Below are positions 1 through 6,090 of a stretch of DNA of 14,619 bases, piece after piece (position 1 is the stretch's first letter; each line of letters starts with the position of its first letter). The stretch comes from Bacteroidia bacterium (GTDB lineage: Bacteria; Bacteroidota; Bacteroidia; JABEUT01). A model generated the notes under the pieces. It had not been told where the DNA came from. It saw nothing but the letters and a program-made list of their open reading frames with translations, and did no database searches. The DNA lies in the NCBI GenBank assembly GCA_013044305.1, contig JABEUT010000201.1:1-14619 (forward strand), read 5' to 3'. The position numbers and the translations under genes were made by a program.

Positions 1-120
1 ACTGTACTTTCCGATTGCTGTGCCGACAGGGATGAAGAAGTGCACCGCGTACTGGTTGAAAAGGTTTTCCCCCGCCAGGCTGATGTGCTCACGGTGGACG
101 AATGGACGGCTAAACTTTGA
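1..120 (+). CDS. Isochorismatase-family cysteine hydrolase, C-terminal end (partial)
   Basis: Frame 1 is open from the window edge to a TGA at 118-120 and gives 39 residues that include VLSDCCADRDEEVH and KVFPRQADVLTVDEW. This matches the last strand-helix-strand of isochorismatase/nicotinamidase-like hydrolases: a V(V/L)xDA/CCA strand, a helix with 'D.E.H...L..VFPR', then a 'A.V.T.DE.' strand. The catalytic Asp, Lys and Cys would lie upstream, outside the window, so the substrate cannot be inferred. The gene converges on metF. Confidence 0.7.
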   Translation, partial: TVLSDCCADRDEEVHRVLVEKVFPRQADVLTVDEWTAKL

Positions 121-133
121 CCTGAAAATATTA

Positions 134-193
134 AAGGAGAATCAAAGGTTTACTCCTTGTGAGTTACATACGGCAGATACATTTTTATTCTGC
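134..193. terminator. Two small hairpins between convergent genes
   Basis: AAGGAG at 134-139 can pair with CTCCTT at 153-158 (6 bp, 13-nt loop). GCAGA at 173-177 can pair with TCTGC at 189-193 around a T-rich loop. They lie in the 75-bp gap between the stop of the plus-strand hydrolase and the stop of minus-strand metF, where terminators are expected. Both stems are short and neither has a clean U-tract on the right side, so support is weak. Confidence 0.25.
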
Positions 194-195
194 AT

Positions 196-1152
196 TTAAA
201 AAACCGCCTTCGCTATTTTCCGTACCGACTCCGACCTGCCCATGGTATAAAAATGGATGCAGGGCGCGCCGTGTTTAATCAGTTCTTTGCACTGGGCAAT
301 AGTCCATTCAATTCCCACCTCCTTCGCTTCATTATCATTTTCGCACTTTTCCACCGCTTCGGCAAGCCCTTCGGGGATATCTACATGGAAAAACTTAGGC
401 AGTGAGAGCAGTTGCTTTTTGGATGTGATTGGCTTGATGCCCGGAATTACAGGAACATGAATACCAAGCTGCTTTACCGACTCAAGGTATTCAAAGTATT
501 TATCATTATTATAGAACAACTGCGTTACCACATATTCCGCGCCGGCATCCACTTTGGCTTTCAGGTGTTTGAGATCGGCTTTCATGTTCGGGCATTCAAA
601 GTGCTTTTCCGGATATCCGGCCACTCCAATGCAGTAGCTGGAGTGTTTGCTTAAATCTTCCACTTCCTCATTGAGGTATTTTCCGTGGTTCATAAGTACA
701 ATCTGTTTTACCAGGTCGAGTGCATGTTCGTTGCCGCCCGGCTCCGGTACAAAGGCGCTTTCAGATTTTACGGCGTCGCCCCGCAAGGCAAGCACATTGT
801 CAATTCCGAGAAATTGCAGGTCAATAAGTGCATTCTCCGTTTCTTCCTTCGTAAAGCCTCCGCAGATAAGGTGCGGAACAGTATCTATCTTGTACTTGTT
901 GATTATTGCGGCGCAAATGCCTACCGTTCCCGGGCGCTTGCGAACGGGTATGCGCTCAAGGAATCCTCCTTCCCTTTTTTTGAATATGTATTCCTCGCGG
1001 TGGTAGGTAACATTGATGAACGAAGGGCTGAAATCTAGGAGCGGATCAATGCTGTCGTAAATGGATTGTATGCTCTTTCCTTTCAGGGGAGGCAGAATTT
1101 CGAAAGAGAATAATGTTGATTTGGCTTTTTTAAGCCTGTCTATTACTTTCAT
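196..1152 (-). CDS. metF: 5,10-methylenetetrahydrofolate reductase [NAD(P)H]
   Basis: This 318-residue protein reduces 5,10-methylene-THF to 5-methyl-THF, the methyl donor for methionine synthesis; it is a cytosolic FAD-dependent TIM barrel. Visible motifs are FSFEILPPLKG near the N-terminus (E18 is the likely catalytic general acid, aligning with E. coli Glu28), FINVTYH, HLICGG, and NVLALRGD (D126, near the flavin). Near the C-terminus are AGAEYVVTQLFYNN, PVIPGIKP and HFYTMGRSESVRKI. Length and motif order fit the family over the full protein. It begins with ATG and follows gldH after a 35-bp gap, so the two are probably co-transcribed. No SAM or B12 riboswitch is visible upstream. Confidence 0.97.
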   Translation of the reverse strand: MKVIDRLKKAKSTLFSFEILPPLKGKSIQSIYDSIDPLLDFSPSFINVTYHREEYIFKKREGGFLERIPVRKRPGTVGICAAIINKYKIDTVPHLICGGFTKEETENALIDLQFLGIDNVLALRGDAVKSESAFVPEPGGNEHALDLVKQIVLMNHGKYLNEEVEDLSKHSSYCIGVAGYPEKHFECPNMKADLKHLKAKVDAGAEYVVTQLFYNNDKYFEYLESVKQLGIHVPVIPGIKPITSKKQLLSLPKFFHVDIPEGLAEAVEKCENDNEAKEVGIEWTIAQCKELIKHGAPCIHFYTMGRSESVRKIAKAVF

Positions 1153-1187
1153 AGTGGGTGTGGCTGTTAGCGGTTGCGTTAAATATG

Positions 1188-1682
1188 TTAATCACTCCTT
1201 TGGGTGGTGGCGGGGCTTTTTTCTATGGTCAGCCCCATATCCATTATCATTTGCAGCTTATCGTCCCTCATGGCCTGTGTAAAAGTGAAATTATATTCGC
1301 CGCGTTTCGGGAAACGAACTCCTTGTTTATACAATATTTTGTTATCCCAGATATCTCCAAGCCCTTTCCCCAGCCACCGGCCCGAAGGTGCGGCAAGGAT
1401 ACATTCCAGAGTATCGCGCGTATGGGTGTGCATAGGGGTGGTAATGTCAATAAACAGGTACAGGTTGCTGTATTCATAACTATCCGAATTACGTATATTC
1501 ACGAAAATATTATAAAAGTTTGTCGTGTCGTTTATATTCGCCGAAAACCTTACAGGAGCCTTATAATCCCAGCCACCGGCGGGCAGTTCAGTGTACTTTT
1601 GATAGAGCATCCCCCGCCTGCATGACGATAGTATAAGGGAAACTATACAGATGAGTAAAACGGTTCGGAACCGGCTCGGCAT
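1188..1682 (-). CDS. gldH: Gliding motility lipoprotein GldH
   Basis: This 164-residue lipoprotein has a signal sequence of a basic N-region (PSRFR), a hydrophobic stretch (VLLICIVSLIL) and a lipobox LSSC, with lipidation predicted at C21. The mature part carries the GldH pattern: a YT.LP..GW start, NIRNSDSYEYSNLYLFI, TRDTLECILAAPSGRWLGKGLGDIWDN, RFPKRGEYNFTFTQAMR and a MDMGLTIEK end. GldH is required for gliding in Flavobacterium johnsoniae and is linked to the T9SS/gliding machinery at the cell envelope; its biochemical role is unknown. Its presence agrees with the T9SS cargo at 4612-6042. The 85-bp gap after folD contains a 7/8 match (TACTTTCG, minus strand) to the Bacteroidota -7 octamer, so it may have its own promoter in addition to folD read-through. 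Confidence 0.9.
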   Translation of the reverse strand: MPSRFRTVLLICIVSLILSSCRRGMLYQKYTELPAGGWDYKAPVRFSANINDTTNFYNIFVNIRNSDSYEYSNLYLFIDITTPMHTHTRDTLECILAAPSGRWLGKGLGDIWDNKILYKQGVRFPKRGEYNFTFTQAMRDDKLQMIMDMGLTIEKSPATTQRSD

Positions 1683-1767
1683 GGCAGATATAAAACAACG
1701 AAAGTAGGTATTTTTGGCAAATGACTTCCATTGCCTTGGCCCGCACCACGGTCGGGGGAATGGTTTG

Positions 1768-2652
1768 TTATACCTGCTTATATTTCCGCTTTACTCCTTC
1801 CAGCGTGTTCATGAGCAGCGATGCAATGGTCATAGGGCCTACGCCTCCCGGAACGGGTGTAATGTAGCTGCATTTAGGCGCCACCTCGTCGAATTTTACA
1901 TCGCCCATAAGGCGGTAGCCGCTTTTCTTGGAAGCATCGGGTATTCTTGAGATTCCAATGTCTATTACCACCGCGCCCTCTTTCACCATATCGGCTGTTA
2001 TTGTCTCCGTTTGTCCGGTGGCTACAATAAGTATGTCGGCCTGCATACAATAATGTTTCAAATCTGCAGTCCGGCTGTGGCATACCGTTACGGTGCAGTT
2101 CCCCGGCCTGGCATTCCGCATCATCAGCAGGCTCATGGGCAAACCTGCCAGATGGCTTCTGCCAACTACTACGCAATGTTTTCCGGCCGTAGGTATTTTA
2201 TACCTTGCTATCAGTTGCAGCACACCGAAGGGCGTGGCGGGGACAAAGGCGGGCATATTCAGCGCCATCCTTCCCAGGTTTTCGGGGTGAAAGCCGTCCA
2301 CATCCTTGCCCGGGCTAATGCGTTCAATTACTTTTTCAGGGGAGATGTGTTTGGGGAAAGGCGACTGTACTATCAATCCGTCTATGTCGTCATTGCTGTT
2401 GATGCCGTCAATTTTGTTCAGCAGTGCGCTCTCCTCAATGCTGTCGGGCAGGCGTATGAGCGATGCGCGGAAGCCAACCCTTTCGCAGGTTTTTATCTTT
2501 GCACCTACGTATGTTTCGCTGGCCGGGTTGTTGCCTACGAGTATGATGGCCAGATGGGGAATCTTTTTGTTTTCCTGCTTAAGCAGGGTTACCTCTTTTT
2601 TAATTTCTTCCAGTATCTGCTCCGATACCTTTTTCCCGTCTAAGATGTGCAT
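1768..2652 (-). CDS. folD: Bifunctional methylenetetrahydrofolate dehydrogenase / methenyltetrahydrofolate cyclohydrolase
   Basis: This 294-residue enzyme interconverts 5,10-methylene-, methenyl- and 10-formyl-THF using NADP. The N-terminal catalytic domain has VGNNPASETYVGAKIKTCE, with Y48 and K52 as the conserved Tyr/Lys pair (YxxxK). It is followed by DGLIVQSPFPKHI (the family usually reads VQLPLP) and GKDVDGFHPENLGR. The Rossmann domain has HCVVVGRSHLAGLPMS, TVCHSRT, ADILIVATGQ, VVIDIGI, and the terminal PVPGGVGPMTIASLLMNT. It lies downstream of ffh, an arrangement I recall from other Bacteroidota, but here a four-helix-bundle gene with flanking heptamer repeats sits between the two. Its product supplies methylene-THF, the substrate of the nearby metF product. 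No TAnnTTTG octamer is visible in the 18 bp between its ATG and the repeat array, so it probably depends on transcription from ffh. Confidence 0.97.
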   Translation of the reverse strand: MHILDGKKVSEQILEEIKKEVTLLKQENKKIPHLAIILVGNNPASETYVGAKIKTCERVGFRASLIRLPDSIEESALLNKIDGINSNDDIDGLIVQSPFPKHISPEKVIERISPGKDVDGFHPENLGRMALNMPAFVPATPFGVLQLIARYKIPTAGKHCVVVGRSHLAGLPMSLLMMRNARPGNCTVTVCHSRTADLKHYCMQADILIVATGQTETITADMVKEGAVVIDIGISRIPDASKKSGYRLMGDVKFDEVAPKCSYITPVPGGVGPMTIASLLMNTLEGVKRKYKQV

Positions 2653-2670
2653 TTATCAAATTTGAAGTTC

Positions 2671-2698
2671 GATTAACGATTAACGATTGTAGATTAGC
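2671..2698 (+). repeat. Heptamer array GATTNNN, four units, distal arm
   Basis: Four uninterrupted 7-bp units read on the plus strand: GATTAAC, GATTAAC, GATTGTA, GATTAGC, followed by GA. The array starts 18 bp upstream of the folD start codon and ends 27 bp after the four-helix-bundle stop codon. It is the inverted partner of the array at 3131-3172. Confidence 0.8.
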
Positions 2699-2725
2699 GA
2701 AGTAACTTAAAAGACCATTGCGAAT

Positions 2726-3124
2726 TTATGAAGTGATAACTTGTTGTTTATCATTTTTCCGGGCAGTTTCAACACTTTTTACAAAAATTGAAATTAACTC
2801 ATTACTTTCGGCTAACAAAACTTCCATTTGCTCCTTTGAATTGTAAAGTTGAGAACTAAAAATAATTTTCAGACAAACATGACTTTCTCTTAGTTCCTTT
2901 AATACGATTTGCAACTTATGAATAAAATCTTTACGTGATTCACCGCTTTGGGCTTCTCCATAATTGAGCGCAGGTGAGGTGCCTGATCGTAATAACTGCC
3001 CGCCTAAATGACTGGCAGGTCGTGAATCGGGCATAGAACTTACCAAATTTACTATAGCAACAGCAAAGCGAATTAGTCTCTCTTCAAGGTCAAACTTATT
3101 CAACTTAGTACGAATTTCGCTCAT
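2726..3124 (-). CDS. Four helix bundle protein (23S rRNA intervening-sequence protein family)
   Basis: This 132-residue protein matches the four-helix-bundle / 23S rRNA IVP (S23) family by pattern. It has NKFDLEERLIRFAVAIVNLV (helix 1), HLGGQLLRSGTSPALNYGEAQ (helix 2; the family usually has QLLRSGTSIGANY.EA), KDFIHKLQIVLKELRESHVCLKII (helix 3) and LLAESNELISIFVKSV (helix 4). Length is typical. Members occur inside 23S rRNA intervening sequences, as stand-alone chromosomal genes, and as the Avd accessory protein of diversity-generating retroelements; pentameric barrels with nucleic-acid affinity are known for Avd. No reverse transcriptase or variable repeat is present here, so a DGR role is not supported. 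There is no TAnnTTTG octamer upstream: the whole ffh-to-ATG gap is the heptamer array, so expression would come from ffh read-through. The function of stand-alone members is unknown. Confidence 0.85.
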   Translation of the reverse strand: MSEIRTKLNKFDLEERLIRFAVAIVNLVSSMPDSRPASHLGGQLLRSGTSPALNYGEAQSGESRKDFIHKLQIVLKELRESHVCLKIIFSSQLYNSKEQMEVLLAESNELISIFVKSVETARKNDKQQVITS

Positions 3125-3130
3125 TGTATT

Positions 3131-3172
3131 TTAAATCAGAAATCTGTAATCGCTAATCGTTAATCGCTAATC
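3131..3172 (-). repeat. Heptamer array GATTNNN, six units, proximal arm
   Basis: Exactly six head-to-tail 7-bp units, read on the minus strand from 3172 down to 3131: GATTAGC, GATTAAC, GATTAGC, GATTACA, GATTTCT, GATTTAA. The first four nucleotides of every unit are invariant and the last three vary. The array fills nearly all of the 53-bp gap between the ffh stop codon and the start codon of the four-helix-bundle gene, ending 6 bp before that ATG. Confidence 0.85.
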
Positions 3173-3177
3173 TATTT

Positions 3178-4515
3178 TTATTTCCCGAAAGGCATTTTAC
3201 CCATCCTGCTCATTAAGCCTGACATGGCATTTTTATTGCTCATCAGCTTCATCACTTTATTCATTTCTTCAAACTGCTTCAGCAGTCGGTTTACCTCCTG
3301 AATGTTTGTGCCGCTTCCGTCGGCTACCCTCTTCCGCCTGCTGCCGTTGAGTATTTGCGGGTTGGCTCTTTCTTTCCCTGTCATGGACTGTATAATGGCT
3401 TCAATGTGCTTAAACGACTTTTCGTCAACTTCGGCGTCTTTTAAGGCTCCCATCCCCGGCAGCATGGAGGCGATATCCTTCATGTTGCCCATTTTTTTTA
3501 TCTGCTGCAATTGTTGCAGGAAATCGTTCAGGTCGAACTGGCTTTTGGCAATTTTCTTTTGCAGGCGGCGTGCCTCTTCAAGGTCGAAATGCTCCTGGGC
3601 TTTTTCCACCAGTCCCACTATATCGCCCATGCCGAGTATCCTGTCCGCCATGCGTGCAGGGTAAAACACATCAAGGGCATCGGGTTTTTCGCCTGTACCT
3701 GCAAATTTTATCGGCTTGTTCACCACCGCGCGGATGGAAAGCGCCGCTCCGCCCCGGGTATCGCCGTCGAGTTTGGTAAGCACCACCCCGTCGAAGTCGA
3801 GCCTGTCGTTAAAAGCCTTGGCGGTGTTCACTGCATCCTGTCCGGTCATGCTGTCCACCACAAATAATATTTCCTGGGGCTGTACGGCCTTTTTCAGCGC
3901 CGCTATTTCTTTCATCATCTCCTCATCCACGGCCAGGCGCCCGGCGGTATCTATTATCACCACCGTATTTTCGTTTTTGCGCGCATGATCTATGGCTGCT
4001 TTTGCAATGGTTACAGGGTTCTTTTCATTTTCATTGGCATACACCTCCACTTCGAGCGATGCTCCGAGTGTTTTCAGTTGTTCTATTGCGGCGGGGCGAT
4101 ACACATCACATGCCACAAGCAGGGGTTTCTTTCCTTTTTTGTTTTTAAAGTAATTGGCGAGTTTGGCAGAAAAGGTGGTTTTACCCGATCCCTGTAGGCC
4201 CGCCATGAGTATAACCGTAGGGTTGGCTGTAAGCTGTATGGAGCTTTCTTCGCTTCCCATCAGTTTTACAAGCTCGTCGTGGGTTACCTTTACCAGCAGC
4301 TGCCCGGGCGATACCGCCGTAAGCACATTCATGCCTATTGCCTTTTCCTTCACGGCATCGGTGAATTCCTTGGCTATCTTATAGTTTACGTCGGCGTCGA
4401 TCAGTGCGCGCCGTATTTCTTTAATGGTTTCCGCAACATTCACCTCGGTGATTGTTCCCTGGCGTTTAAGCAATTTGAACGCCCTTTCCAGTTTTTCCGA
4501 TAAACTATCAAACAT
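3178..4515 (-). CDS. ffh: Signal recognition particle GTPase, SRP54 homologue
   Basis: This 445-residue protein binds signal peptides on nascent chains and delivers ribosomes to FtsY/SecYEG. The N domain runs to about residue 90 and includes TEVNVAETIKEIRRALIDADV. The NG GTPase domain has G1 GLQGSGKTT (106-114), DVYRPAAIEQL, DTAGRL, TKLDGDTRGG and the closing loop GTGEK. The methionine-rich M domain has NDFLQQLQQIKKMGNM, SMLPGMG, an RNA-binding segment RKRVADGSGT, and a Met-rich tail. I place the start at the ATG at 4515 rather than a TTG at 4536: the TTG lies within the -7 promoter octamer, and MFDSLSEKLE is the usual family N-terminus. Its partner 4.5S RNA is not in the window. Confidence 0.97.
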   Translation of the reverse strand: MFDSLSEKLERAFKLLKRQGTITEVNVAETIKEIRRALIDADVNYKIAKEFTDAVKEKAIGMNVLTAVSPGQLLVKVTHDELVKLMGSEESSIQLTANPTVILMAGLQGSGKTTFSAKLANYFKNKKGKKPLLVACDVYRPAAIEQLKTLGASLEVEVYANENEKNPVTIAKAAIDHARKNENTVVIIDTAGRLAVDEEMMKEIAALKKAVQPQEILFVVDSMTGQDAVNTAKAFNDRLDFDGVVLTKLDGDTRGGAALSIRAVVNKPIKFAGTGEKPDALDVFYPARMADRILGMGDIVGLVEKAQEHFDLEEARRLQKKIAKSQFDLNDFLQQLQQIKKMGNMKDIASMLPGMGALKDAEVDEKSFKHIEAIIQSMTGKERANPQILNGSRRKRVADGSGTNIQEVNRLLKQFEEMNKVMKLMSNKNAMSGLMSRMGKMPFGK

Positions 4516-4533
4516 GGCTAAAAAATAGAATGG

Positions 4534-4541
4534 CAAAGATA
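4534..4541 (-). promoter_or_regulatory. ffh promoter -7 element
   Basis: Read on the minus strand, TATCTTTG is an exact TAnnTTTG octamer, the Bacteroidota sigma-A -7 consensus. It ends 18 bp upstream of the ffh ATG, implying a leader of about 10-14 nt. A clear TTTG -33 box at the usual distance is not evident. Confidence 0.6.
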
Positions 4542-4570
4542 CGCAAACAGTGGCATAAAATAGCGAAAGA

Positions 4571-4583
4571 AGGTTTCGAACCT
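4571..4583. terminator. Short hairpin after the NHL gene
   Basis: AGGTT (4571-4575) and AACCT (4579-4583) form a perfect 5-bp stem with a 3-nt loop, 28 bp past the stop codon of the NHL gene. In the minus sense it is followed by TCTTTC, and in the plus sense by GCTTTTG. It is a plausible but weak terminator separating the acc/NHL unit from ffh. Its resemblance to a tRNA T-arm is incidental, because no acceptor or anticodon arm surrounds it. Confidence 0.35.
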
Positions 4584-4611
4584 GCTTTTGATTATCATAT
4601 TTTAATGCGCA

Positions 4612-6042
4612 TCAGTGTATTACAACCACCTTCTGCACATAGGTTGCATCAGGCATTACAACCTGCACGAAATAGATGCCTGCAGCAAACTGGGACACAT
4701 CCATTGCAAAAAGATTTGTTTGCCCCGTTTCCTGCTGTTTATACACCACCATTCCGAACATATCGCATAGCTCCGCATAAAAAAATCCTCCCTGCGGGCA
4801 AGCCCGGGTTCTTATGTAAACCATACCGGAAGCCGGGTTGGGGTACACGGTTAAACTCATGCTCTGGCCCGGTATGCCTGCCGCTGCCAGTGCGGCTCCC
4901 GCAGTTACCTTGCGTATGCGGTTGTTGTTGCCGTCGGCAATAAATATTGCTCCTTTAAGCCCTGCTGCCACGCCGTTCGGCGCATCCAGTTCTGCTGTGG
5001 CCGCCGCTCCCCCGTCGCCGCTGAACCCTGCCATGCCGTTGCCTGCCAGGGTGTATATGCTGTCGCCCGAACTAACCTTGCGAATACGTTCGTTAGAGAA
5101 GTCGGCAATGTAAAAATTGCCGAGGGTATCGGTTGCCACGGCAGCGGGGTTATACAATTCAGCCGCTGTGGCGGGCCCCCTGTCGCCGGAAAATCCGTTT
5201 ATGCCGTTGCCTGCAACCGTGGAGATGATACCGGCTGAATTTATTTTACGGATACATTCATTGAATTCATCGGCTATGAAGATGTTGCCGGATTTGTCGG
5301 CTGCCACACCCGCCGGTCCATCGAGTTCAGCCGATAGTGCAAGGCCGCCATCGCCGCTATACCCCTGAATTCCATTGCCTGCCAGGCTGTAAATGGTTCC
5401 GGCGCTGTTTACTTTGCGTATGCGGTTGTTCCAGTAATCGGCTATATAAATGTTGCCCTGCATATCGGCTGCCACACCCGAGGGGCCGTTTAATTCTGCT
5501 GCAGTGGCCGGTCCTCCGTCGCCGCTATACCCTCCCGTACCGTTGCCTGCCACGGTGGGTATTACGCCGGTTCTGTTCACCAGCCTGATGCATTGATTAT
5601 ACGAATCGACAATATAAATATTACCTGCTGTATCGGCAGCTACGCCGGAGGGCCCGTTTAATTCTGCTGCGGTGGCCTGTCCTCCGTCGCCGCTATACCC
5701 TCCCGTACCGTTGCCTGCAATGGTTGTGATATTGCCGCCGGTATCCACCTTGCGGATGCGGTTGTTTTCCAAATCGGCAATATATATGTTGCCTGCCTTG
5801 TCGCAAGCCACGCCAAATGTATTTGATAATTCGGCTGCGGTTGCCGGTCCGCCGTCGCCGGCAAACCCTCCGGGATAGGGAGCGGCAAAGCCGTTGCCGG
5901 CTATTGTGGATATGGTTTGGGCCTTCGCACCGATTACAGGAATGATACAAAGCAGGCAGATAGCGGCTATAGCAGAAATGGTTTTATGCGTTTGCACCGC
6001 CCTGCAGCCCGTTCTGCCGTTACACAGATGTATCTTTTTCAT
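4612..6042 (-). CDS. Secreted NHL-repeat beta-propeller protein with T9SS sorting domain
   Basis: This 476-residue protein has an extended N-region, a hydrophobic core (ISAIAAICLLCIIPVIGA) and a probable signal peptidase I site AKA/Q at about 41/42. Six NHL-type repeats follow (residues 44-384), each with the pattern 'AGNG..G(Y/F)SGDGG.A..AEL..P.GVA.D..GNIYIAD..N.RIRKV'. Repeats 2-6 are exactly 56 residues and repeat 1 has five extra, which suits one six-bladed propeller. Residues about 396-476 form a type A T9SS C-terminal sorting domain: VYPNPASG, LCDMFGMVVY, MDVSQFAAGIYFVQV and VQKVVV. The product should cross the outer membrane by T9SS and be released or surface-anchored. Its ligand is not predictable; NHL propellers mediate protein, sugar or RNA contacts. 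It follows accC by 48 bp without a visible promoter octamer, so it may be read through from accBC. Confidence 0.9.
   Translation of the reverse strand: MKKIHLCNGRTGCRAVQTHKTISAIAAICLLCIIPVIGAKAQTISTIAGNGFAAPYPGGFAGDGGPATAAELSNTFGVACDKAGNIYIADLENNRIRKVDTGGNITTIAGNGTGGYSGDGGQATAAELNGPSGVAADTAGNIYIVDSYNQCIRLVNRTGVIPTVAGNGTGGYSGDGGPATAAELNGPSGVAADMQGNIYIADYWNNRIRKVNSAGTIYSLAGNGIQGYSGDGGLALSAELDGPAGVAADKSGNIFIADEFNECIRKINSAGIISTVAGNGINGFSGDRGPATAAELYNPAAVATDTLGNFYIADFSNERIRKVSSGDSIYTLAGNGMAGFSGDGGAAATAELDAPNGVAAGLKGAIFIADGNNNRIRKVTAGAALAAAGIPGQSMSLTVYPNPASGMVYIRTRACPQGGFFYAELCDMFGMVVYKQQETGQTNLFAMDVSQFAAGIYFVQVVMPDATYVQKVVVIH
4891..5913 (-). repeat. Six tandem NHL-encoding repeats, 168-bp period
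   Basis: The DNA repeats with a 168-bp period matching the 56-residue protein repeat. The closest pair is 5480-5550 versus 5648-5718, which differ at only 3 of 71 positions, including synonymous sites. That points to recent duplication or gene conversion between the units encoding protein repeats 2 and 3. Confidence 0.85.
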
Positions 6043-6090
6043 TTGGTTGAGCTTTGATTGCCCGAATCATAAAACAGGGCGCCTGCCGCC

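Larger units (their letters stand above)
2671..3172 (-). mobile_element. Candidate IVS-like cassette: four-helix-bundle gene between inverted heptamer arrays
   Basis: About 500 bp between ffh and folD carry one 23S-rRNA-IVP-family gene bounded by inverted arrays of GATTNNN heptamers. Aligning the outer ends in the mRNA sense, GATTAGC-GATTAAC-GATT (3172 downward) pairs with the transcript of 2671-2688 over 18 positions, 17 Watson-Crick and one G-U. By hand count 133 of 360 bases at 2761-3120 are G/C (37%), against 93 of 180 (52%) at 3301-3480 in ffh. The right array starts only 5 bp after the ffh stop codon. In 23S rRNA, intervening sequences encoding this protein family are bounded by complementary ends that RNase III cleaves. 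That this copy is mobile or excised is inference; no transposase or target-site duplication is recognised. Confidence 0.4.

Noticed and set aside
1683..1767. Dedicated gldH promoter
   Set aside because: Only a 7/8 match (TACTTTCG) to the -7 octamer is present, and the only TTTG upstream is too close, so it is not listed as a feature.
2011..2643. 210-codon open frame on the plus strand opposite folD
   Set aside because: It is fully contained antisense to folD, with no signal peptide, motif or promoter; the FolD frame carries all the conserved residues.
2671..3172. CRISPR array or diversity-generating retroelement
   Set aside because: The repeat unit is only 7 bp with no spacers. The four-helix-bundle protein resembles Avd by family, but no reverse transcriptase, template repeat or variable repeat is present.
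4565..4590. tRNA T-arm-like sequence with TTCGAA loop
   Set aside because: A T-arm-like stem is present, but no acceptor, D or anticodon arm is found on either strand at the proper distance. It is better read as a short terminator hairpin.
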